From NCBI RefSeq assembly GCF_000720635.1, contig NZ_JOCF01000055.1, positions 1-54,209 on the forward strand: 54,209 nt of DNA, in the 5' to 3' direction. The position numbers and the translations under genes were made by a program. Under the pieces are notes generated by a model. That model made no database searches and was not told the origin of the DNA. It saw nothing but the letters and a program-made list of their open reading frames with translations. This DNA is from Streptomyces sp. NRRL WC-3742. Lineage in GTDB: Bacteria > Actinomycetota > Actinomycetes > Streptomycetales > Streptomycetaceae. How positions within the stretch are numbered: position 1 is the stretch's first letter; every line of letters begins with the position of its first letter. This document shows, one piece after another, positions 49,453 to 54,209 of this stretch.

Positions 49453-49481
49453 CCGGCCGCACGTTCGACGTGCGCGGCCGG
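49453..49481. terminator. hairpin, possible terminator
   Basis: CCGGCCGCACGT pairs with ACGTGC-GC-GGCCGG around a TCG loop with a two-base bulge. It has no T run, so termination is only possible. Confidence 0.4.
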
Positions 49482-49711
49482 CCGCCGACGGAGCGGGGCG
49501 TAAGACAGGAGCGACGGCGAGCGGCTGGGCCGCGCGCTGGCGCGCTGTGCGCGCCCTTGAACCCGTAGAGAAGATTTTTACTCACTCCCCACTCCTCCAC
49601 CCCTCACCCCACCCCGCCTCTTCTCACCGCCCACCTGCCTCCGGGCCCGTCGGCCATCTATCATCGGCAGGTTCAGATCTGACTGCTGTTCACATCGCCG
49701 GTGCGGGGGCC

Positions 49712-50098
49712 ATGGATACGATCACCCAGCTAGTGACCACCGCCGCTGTCGTGCTCGGTGGGTTGACCACCTACGTGACGAACCACCTGATAGAGCGGAG
49801 CAAGCGCAAGGACGGCCTGCGGCTTCGCTGGGATGAGAAGAAGCTCGACGCGTACGCGGACTACGTCGGGCGGGTCCGGACCTCGATCCACATCGCAGTA
49901 CTCCTGTACGAGGTGCGGGAGGAGATTCGGCAAATGCCCCGCACAGAGCATGAGTTGTCAATGGAGCTGACCGAGGCCGGCGGCGCCCAGGCAATGGCGT
50001 TCGAGCGGATCATGCTGCTCGCCGGGGACGAGCAACCGCCGTGTCACCCGCTGCCCGTCGTGCGCCGAAACCGTATCGCCGCGACACCTACCACCTGA
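49712..50098 (+). pseudogene. truncated membrane-anchored protein fused to rep remnant
   Basis: A 128-codon frame whose first ~105 residues look like a real gene: MDTITQLVTTAAVVLGGLTTYVTNHLIERSK (one N-terminal membrane helix), DGLRLRWDEKKLDAYADYVGRVRTSIHIAVLLYEVREEIRQMP and EAGGAQAMAFERIMLLAGDE. Such anchored helical proteins are usual hypotheticals in streptomycetes and continue well beyond this point. At about 50030 the sequence changes into the replication gene, in a different frame, so a deletion has joined two genes. Confidence 0.65.
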
Positions 50099-51185
50099 TC
50101 ACCGCCGGACTCGTCGGCGGCAAAGGCACTCCGGAGACCGTGTCCGCCCACCCCCGGGTGTTCGCCACCTTCACCGCGCCCGGCTTCGGCCCAATCCACA
50201 ACCGGCCCGGCTTCGGCCCAATCCACAACCGGCCCGGCTCCGGCACCTGCCGCTGCGGCAGCACCCATCCGGCCGACGACCCACTGCTCGGTTCACCTCT
50301 CGACCCTGAGAGGTACGACTACGAGGGCGCCGTCCTGTGGAACGCCCACGCGGGCAAGCTATGGGCCCGGTTCACGATCCACCTGCGCCGAGAGATCGCC
50401 AAGCTCGCCGGACTCTCCCAGCGCGCCTTCAAGGACGTCGCCCGAGTCTCGTTCGGCAAGGTCGCCGAGTACCAGAAGCGCGGCGCGATCCACTTCCACG
50501 CCGTCATCCGCCTCGACGGCCCCGAAGGCGGCGACACGCCCCCCCGCCAACCTGGGCGACCGCCGACCTTCTGACCGACGCTATCCGCGTCGCCGCCCGC
50601 CGGGCCGATATCCCCGGTCCGCTGGTCGACGGTCGACAGCACCGCTTCGCCTTTGGCCGGCAGCTCGACATCCGGACGATCCGCAACGCCGACTTCACCG
50701 GCCCAGTCCAGATCACCGAACGGGCCGTCGCCGCCTACATCGCCAAGTACGCGACCAAGGGGGCCGAGACCGCCACCGGCACGTTGGACCGGCCCGTACG
50801 GCTGCTCGCCGAGATCGCCCAGCACGACATCCCCGAACACGCCCGCCGACTCATCCGCACCTGCTGGAACCTCGGAGTCCGCCCCGAACTCGCAGAACTC
50901 CGTCTTCGGGCCTGGGCCCACATGCTCGGCTTCCGGGGCCACTTCTCCACCAAGACCCGCAGATACTCGACCACCCTCGGCGCCCTCCGTGACGCCCGTA
51001 CTGCCTGGCGCCGCGCCCAGACCCTCGAACACCTCCACGGCCCCGACACCCCGGTCGCCGAGGAGAACACGCTCGTCCTCGCCCACTGGGTCTTCGCCGG
51101 CCTCGGCCTCACCCGCGGCGAAGCCTGGCTCACCCAAGCACTACAACCCGCACCCGGCACGGAAGGAGAACCGACCCATGACTGA
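50031..51185 (+). pseudogene. RepSA-like replication initiator, truncated and frameshifted
   Basis: Matches RepSA-type initiators of pSAM2-like elements: SNRRVTRCPSCAET, YRRDTYHLITAGLVGGKG, HPRVFATFTAPGFGPIHN, LWARFTIHLRREIAKLAGL, VSFGKVAEYQKRGAIHFHAVIRLDGP, WATADLLTDAIRVAARRA and YIAKYATKGAE. The N-terminal ~100 residues are missing. Two indels break the frame: one extra base near 50073 and one missing C in the run at 50537-50543. A 27-base in-frame duplication sits in between. Its end overlaps xis by eight bases. Not functional as read, unless the indels are sequencing errors. Confidence 0.8.
50179..50232 (+). repeat. 27-base tandem duplication in rep
   Basis: Two exact copies of a 27-base unit (50179-50205, 50206-50232) encoding PGFGPIHNR twice, where RepSA-type proteins have a single copy. 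Confidence 0.85.
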
Positions 51186-51402
51186 CCGCCTGTTGACCGC
51201 CGCACAGGCCGCCGAACTGCTCGGCACCTGGGAGACCAGCGGGGAACGGTTCCCTCGCCGGCTGATCGCCGAACGACGCATCGCTTACGTCAAGGTCGGC
51301 CACCACGTACGCATACCCGCCTCGGCCATCGACGCATTCATTACCGAACGGACCGTGCAACCGGTGACCGCCCGCCGTCGGCCACTCCGGAAGGTGGCGT
51401 GA
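51178..51402 (+). CDS. xis: excisionase (Xis), MerR-like helix-turn-helix
   Basis: A 74-residue DNA-binding protein: LLTAAQAAELLGTWETSGERFPRRLIAERRIAYVKVGHHVRIPASAIDAFI, the excisionase/MerR-type winged helix of AICE modules. ATG 51178 follows GGAAGGAG. It overlaps the rep end by eight bases and the integrase start by one base or more (TGATG), the standard rep-xis-int coupling in pSAM2 relatives. It directs Int toward excision. Reading frame intact, but useless without functional Int. Confidence 0.9.
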   Translation: MTDRLLTAAQAAELLGTWETSGERFPRRLIAERRIAYVKVGHHVRIPASAIDAFITERTVQPVTARRRPLRKVA

Positions 51403-52548
51403 TGGCCAACTCCAGGGGAAACCGCCGGCGCTTCGGCTCAGTCCGCCAACTCGCCTCCGGTCGGTGGCAGATCCGCTATCCCGACCCGGTCACTGGCCTG
51501 ATGCGGCCTGGTGAGCAGACCTACCCCACCAAGACGGACGCCGATGTCGCGCTCACGCTCATCGAAGCCGACATCAAGCGCGACCGGTGGGCCGACCCGG
51601 ACGCCGGAAGGGTCAAGCTCGGCGACTTCGCCGCCGCCTGTCTGCGGGATCGCAAGCTGGAGGAGAGCACGCGCGAGCGGTACGCCATCACGCTCCGCCA
51701 GTACATCGAGCCCGGGTTGGGGCATCGGTCGCTCGCCGAGATCACTCCGGCCCGGGTGCGCTCCTGGCGGTCCGCGCTCCTGGAGAACGGAGCGCGAGCC
51801 GTCGGTGGTCAATGCCTATCAACTGCTGCGGGCCATCATGAACACCGCCGTGGATGACGAGGTGATCCAGCGCAACCCGTGCCGGATCAAGGGCGCCGAC
51901 ACCTACGACGTGCCGGAGCGGCCCGTTCCCTCCGTCACCGAGGTGTTCGCCGTCGCCGACGCGATCGGGCCGCGCTGGCGGGCGCTGGTGCTGCTGACCG
52001 CGTTCACCACGCGCCGGTTCGGTGAGTTGGCCGCGCTCCGCCGGCGGGACGTCGACCTGGCGAACCGGCTCGTCCGGGTGCAGCGCAATCAGGCGGAGCT
52101 CAACAGCGGGCGCCTCTACGACAAGGCGCCCAAGAGCCGGGCGGGCTTCCGGCCGGTGGCCTTCCCCGCCGAGATCGTCGATGACCTGGCCCACCATCTC
52201 GACCGGTACGCCGGCCCCGGCCCGGACGGGCACCTGTTCATCGGGCCCCGCGGCGGCAAGCTCCGGCGGAACAACTTCCGGGACGACTGGATCCGGGCCC
52301 GGACGGCCGCCGGGGTCAGTGCGGACGCCCACTTCCACGACCTCCGCCACACCGGGAACACCCTCGCATCGCAGAACGGGGCCAGCACCCGGGAACTCAT
52401 GACCAGGATGGGCCACAGCAGCACCCGGGCCGCGCTGATCTACCAGCACATGACCAGCGACCGGGACCGCGCCATTGCCGACCGCATGGGCGAAGCCGTC
52501 CGCCAGGCGCTCCGGCGCGACGACCCGGCTACGGAAGCCGGTCAGTAG
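51402..52548 (+). pseudogene. int: tyrosine integrase with frameshift
   Basis: Site-specific recombinase of the AICE/phage tyrosine family. Part 1 (51402 to about 51790): GSVRQLASGRWQIRYPDPVTG arm-binding domain and core-binding LGDFAAACLRDRKLEESTRERYAITLRQYIEPGLG, SLAEITPARVRSWRSALLENG. Part 2 in another frame: SVVNAYQLLRAIMNTAVDDEVIQRNPC, TTRRFGELAALRRRDVD (catalytic Arg), HFHDLRHTGNTLAS (HxxR), MGHSSTRAALIYQHM (His/Trp position and Tyr). The frame change lies near 51785-51800, where one base is extra. Catalytic residues are all present, so the damage is recent, programmed or a sequencing error. Confidence 0.85.
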
Positions 52549-52560
52549 CCATCTCACTCA

Positions 52561-52602
52561 GCGCAGCCGGTTCGGCTCTCTCCCGACCGGCTGCGCTTCT
52601 TT
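52561..52602 (+). terminator. intrinsic terminator after int
   Basis: GCGCAGCCGGT (52561-52571) pairs with ACCGGCTGCGC (52586-52596), with inner CGG/CCG, followed by TTCTTTGT. It begins 12 bases after the integrase stop. Confidence 0.85.
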
Positions 52603-52705
52603 GTCCCCCGCGATCCCGCCCCGGTATCAGCCGGTGATCGTGCCCGCGAGAAACTCCCTATTCGCACACACGTACTGCCCGCCGCCCAGAACGGAGCCCG
52701 CGCAC

Positions 52706-53959
52706 GTGCCCGCCTCCAGCACACCCTCCCCGCAGACCGAGCAGCCCGCAGCAGCGTTCGACGAGCTGACCGATGTCGATCTCCACCTCGACGCGTTCTA
52801 TCCGGGTGGCACCAAAGGCAATATCTCGGACGATCCAATCAACAAGCTGGTCCCGAAGGTGGGCAACCAGGGCGGCTTCCGGCTCGCCGGTTCGCCCTGG
52901 AATCAGGACGTCCGCCTGGCCGTCCTCTACACGACCGGCCGGGAGCGCGACTGGCCGGACGCTCTCGATCCGCAGACCGGAACGTTCACCTACTACGGAG
53001 ACAACAAGAAGCCCGGACACGAGCTGCACGGGACGAATCCCGGCGGCAACCTCCTTCTCCGAAATGTCTTCGCCGCCTCCCATGCGGGTCCGGAGGAGCG
53101 GCGCCGAATACCTCCGTTCCTGCTCTTCGAGAAGGCTGGCGCCACCGGCCGCGGCGTCCGGTTCCGCGGACTGCTCGCGCCGGGAGGCCCGGCTCTCACC
53201 TCCGATGACGAACTCGCCGCCATCTGGCGCACAACCGGCGGTGAGCGCTTCCAGAACTACCGGGCCCGGTTCACCGTGCTGGACCAGGCCGTCATTCCAC
53301 GCAAGTGGATCCAGCACCTCATCCACGGTGGGAACTCTCTGGAGGGCGGCTGCCCCAACGCGTGGCGCACCTGGGTCGAAACCCGCTCCTATCTTCCACT
53401 CACTGCCCCGGCGACGACCGTCATCCGCAGCCAGGCGGAGCAGCTGCCTTCTGACCCGAACTCCCGGGAGATCCTGGCAACAATCCGCGAGCACTTCCGC
53501 GACCGGGAACACGACTTCGAGCCGTGCGCGGTGGAGCTGTGGCGCCTTCTCGCACCGGCGACCGGCCAGGTTGAGGTGACCCGCCGTAGCCGCGATGGAG
53601 GGCGCGACGCCGTGGGGCAGTACTACTTGGGCCCTCCGGCCGACCGGATCGCCATCGACTTCGCCCTGGAAGCCAAGTGCAAGTCGCCCGACCAGGCGGT
53701 CGGCGTGAAAGAGGGAAGCCGACTGATCTCACGGCTGCGGCACCGAAACTTCGGGGTCCTCGTCACGACGTCCTACTTCAACCAGCAGATGCAGAAGGAG
53801 ATCCGTGACGATGAGCACCCGGTAGTCCTGATCTGCGGCCGCGACATCGTCGAACTCCTCCGCCAGCACGGATACACGTCCAAGACTGCGGTCGAGGAAT
53901 GGCTAGCCAAGAGGTACCCCGCGCCTGCATCTGGCACGCGGGTGGCACGGGACGAGTAA
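52706..53959 (+). CDS. AspBHI-like modification-dependent restriction endonuclease
   Basis: About 417 residues from GTG 52706. The N-terminal half resembles the AspBHI/MspJI-type DNA-recognition module: FDELTDVDLHLDAFYPGGTKGNISDDPINKLVPKVGNQGGFR, ELHGTNPGGNLLLRNVF, ENYRARFTVLD-like FQNYRARFTVLDQAVIPRKWI. The C-terminal half is an Mrr-like PD-(D/E)xK nuclease: EVTRRSRDGGRDAVG (Asp near residue 300) and DFALEAKCKS (ExK near residue 322), then LVTTSYFNQQMQKEIRDDEHPVVLICGRDIVELL. Members cut near 5-methylcytosine and exclude methylated foreign DNA. No methyltransferase is adjacent, as expected. GTGs at 52634 and 52640 are alternative starts. Confidence 0.82.
   Translation: MPASSTPSPQTEQPAAAFDELTDVDLHLDAFYPGGTKGNISDDPINKLVPKVGNQGGFRLAGSPWNQDVRLAVLYTTGRERDWPDALDPQTGTFTYYGDNKKPGHELHGTNPGGNLLLRNVFAASHAGPEERRRIPPFLLFEKAGATGRGVRFRGLLAPGGPALTSDDELAAIWRTTGGERFQNYRARFTVLDQAVIPRKWIQHLIHGGNSLEGGCPNAWRTWVETRSYLPLTAPATTVIRSQAEQLPSDPNSREILATIREHFRDREHDFEPCAVELWRLLAPATGQVEVTRRSRDGGRDAVGQYYLGPPADRIAIDFALEAKCKSPDQAVGVKEGSRLISRLRHRNFGVLVTTSYFNQQMQKEIRDDEHPVVLICGRDIVELLRQHGYTSKTAVEEWLAKRYPAPASGTRVARDE
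53929..53950 (+). promoter_or_regulatory. right arm-type integrase site candidate
   Basis: ATCTGGCACGC-GG-GTGGCACGG, matching the left site at 47271-47292 at 20 of 22 positions and in the same orientation. It overlaps the 3' end of the restriction gene. Confidence 0.5.
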
Positions 53960-53976
53960 GACCGCGGAAACGATCT

Positions 53977-54017
53977 AGGGCCAGTTCGGGAGGATCACTC
54001 CTCCGAACTGGCCCTTC
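53977..54017. terminator. hairpin terminator at the element's right end
   Basis: AGGGCCAGTTCGG (53977-53989) pairs with CCGAACTGGCCCT (54003-54015), with inner AGGA/TCCT, followed by TCT. It serves the restriction gene and, on the other strand, the tRNA. Confidence 0.8.
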
Positions 54018-54023
54018 TCTGCT

Positions 54024-54066
54024 GTGGGCGCGGACGGTTTCGAACCGCCGACATCTGCTTTGTAAG
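54024..54066. repeat. attR: 3' half of intact tRNA-Val
   Basis: Forty-three bases identical to 47126-47168, covering the tRNA from the anticodon loop to its 3' end and one base beyond. Identity ends at C/T outside and G/A inside. Confidence 0.9.
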
Positions 54067-54096
54067 AGCAGCGCTCTACCGCTGAGCTACGCGCCC
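54025..54096 (-). tRNA. tRNA-Val (anticodon TAC)
   Basis: A 72-base cloverleaf on the minus strand. Acceptor GGGCGCG/CGCGCCC, D-arm GCTC...GAGC, anticodon stem CTGCT/AGCAG with loop CTTACAA (anticodon TAC, reading GTA), T-arm GGCGGTTCGAAACCGTC, discriminator A. CCA is not encoded. It is regenerated by the element's right attachment site. Confidence 0.93.
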
Positions 54097-54171
54097 CCCG
54101 TCGTGGGCCGGTGGGCGCACGACGAGCGTCTAGGGTACCTGGTTCGCGGGGGTGGTGCGTGCGGGTGCTCG

Positions 54172-54209
54172 GGGAGTGGGACGGGAGTGGGACGGGGGTG
54201 GGACGGGGG
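54172..54209. repeat. short G-rich tandem repeat at the window end
   Basis: GGGAGTGGGAC occurs twice in tandem (54172, 54183), then a variant GGGGTGGGAC, and runs out of the window. No gene is visible after the tRNA. Confidence 0.5.

Larger units (their letters stand above)
49216..49711. other. non-coding region between cargo and replication remnants
   Basis: A 496-base stretch with no coding bias. It holds the nested hairpin at 49275-49382, a second hairpin at 49453-49481, a C/T-rich run (49585-49640, CTCACTCCCCACTCCTCCAC-like) and the promoter side of the next truncated gene. It could include a replication or transfer origin; no known origin sequence is recognised. Confidence 0.45.
47126..54066. 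mobile_element. integrative element inserted in tRNA-Val (AICE relic)
   Basis: Bounded by two identical 43-base direct repeats, the right one being the 3' half of an intact tRNA-Val(TAC) gene and the left one a displaced copy. Between them: unknown two-gene cargo, RepSA-like replication gene (broken), excisionase, tyrosine integrase (frameshifted) and a modification-dependent restriction enzyme. Rep-xis-int order is that of pSAM2-type actinomycete integrative elements, but no TraB-like transfer gene or main regulator is present. Left part is visibly AT-richer than the chromosome around it. Confidence 0.88.

Overview
The window is high-GC actinobacterial chromosome, most probably Streptomycetaceae (Streptomyces or Kitasatospora). 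The evidence is codon usage with almost every third position G/C, many MarR, TetR and Lrp regulators each beside the gene they probably control, a Sec-secreted chitinase with a DasR-type operator, an LPxTG-type surface protein, an S37 tripeptidyl aminopeptidase, a bacterial Pmt protein mannosyltransferase, and NB-ARC/TPR signalling proteins. No name beyond the family can be read from the sequence.

Layout. 1-3.8 kb: a small secreted peptide, then a cupin/ABM-monooxygenase pair and a MarR regulator around a shared palindromic operator, with a drug exporter fused to a winged helix. 4.1-10.6 kb: an anchored peptidoglycan-binding protein; pmt, a FetB-like permease and a TMEM165/GDT1 manganese exporter behind a yybP-ykoY Mn2+ riboswitch; an MFS/MarR pair. 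10.7-14.2 kb: GH18 chitinase, lipoprotein, DoxX protein. 14.4-17.7 kb: an Lrp regulator divergent from a TDO-family haem protein and kynureninase, then an orphan F-ATPase b-like protein whose ribosome site lies in a hairpin. 17.8-30.6 kb: several regulator-controlled units, including a TetR/acyl-CoA dehydrogenase/amidohydrolase operon and a striking array of CACTAC-N4-GTAGTG palindromes. 30.7-40.5 kb: S37 peptidase, tandem serine proteases, a TetR with two small membrane proteins, a phosphoesterase, a Clp ATPase, a VIT1-type transporter and a HAD hydrolase.

40.7-47.1 kb: a STAND-type NTPase (two P-loop domains, a shrunken TIR-like domain, a TPR tail) behind a small tag-sharing partner gene, then a decaying strip (S37 peptidase remnant, ABC transporter tail, O-methyltransferase with an internal deletion), then a yeast-type cytosine deaminase.

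47.1-54.1 kb: a 6.9 kb integrative element in tRNA-Val(TAC), bounded by 43 bp identical direct repeats. It carries an AT-richer two-gene cargo of unknown function, a large nested hairpin, a broken RepSA-like replication gene, xis, a frameshifted tyrosine integrase, and an AspBHI-like modification-dependent restriction enzyme. It looks like a relic of a pSAM2-type AICE with no transfer gene, possibly retained for its cargo.

Most interesting candidates: the unknown cargo pair (47561-49215), the double-NTPase STAND system (40673-44961), the operator array (25399-25479), the TDO homologue lacking two substrate-binding residues, and the masked ribosome site ahead of the orphan b-like subunit.
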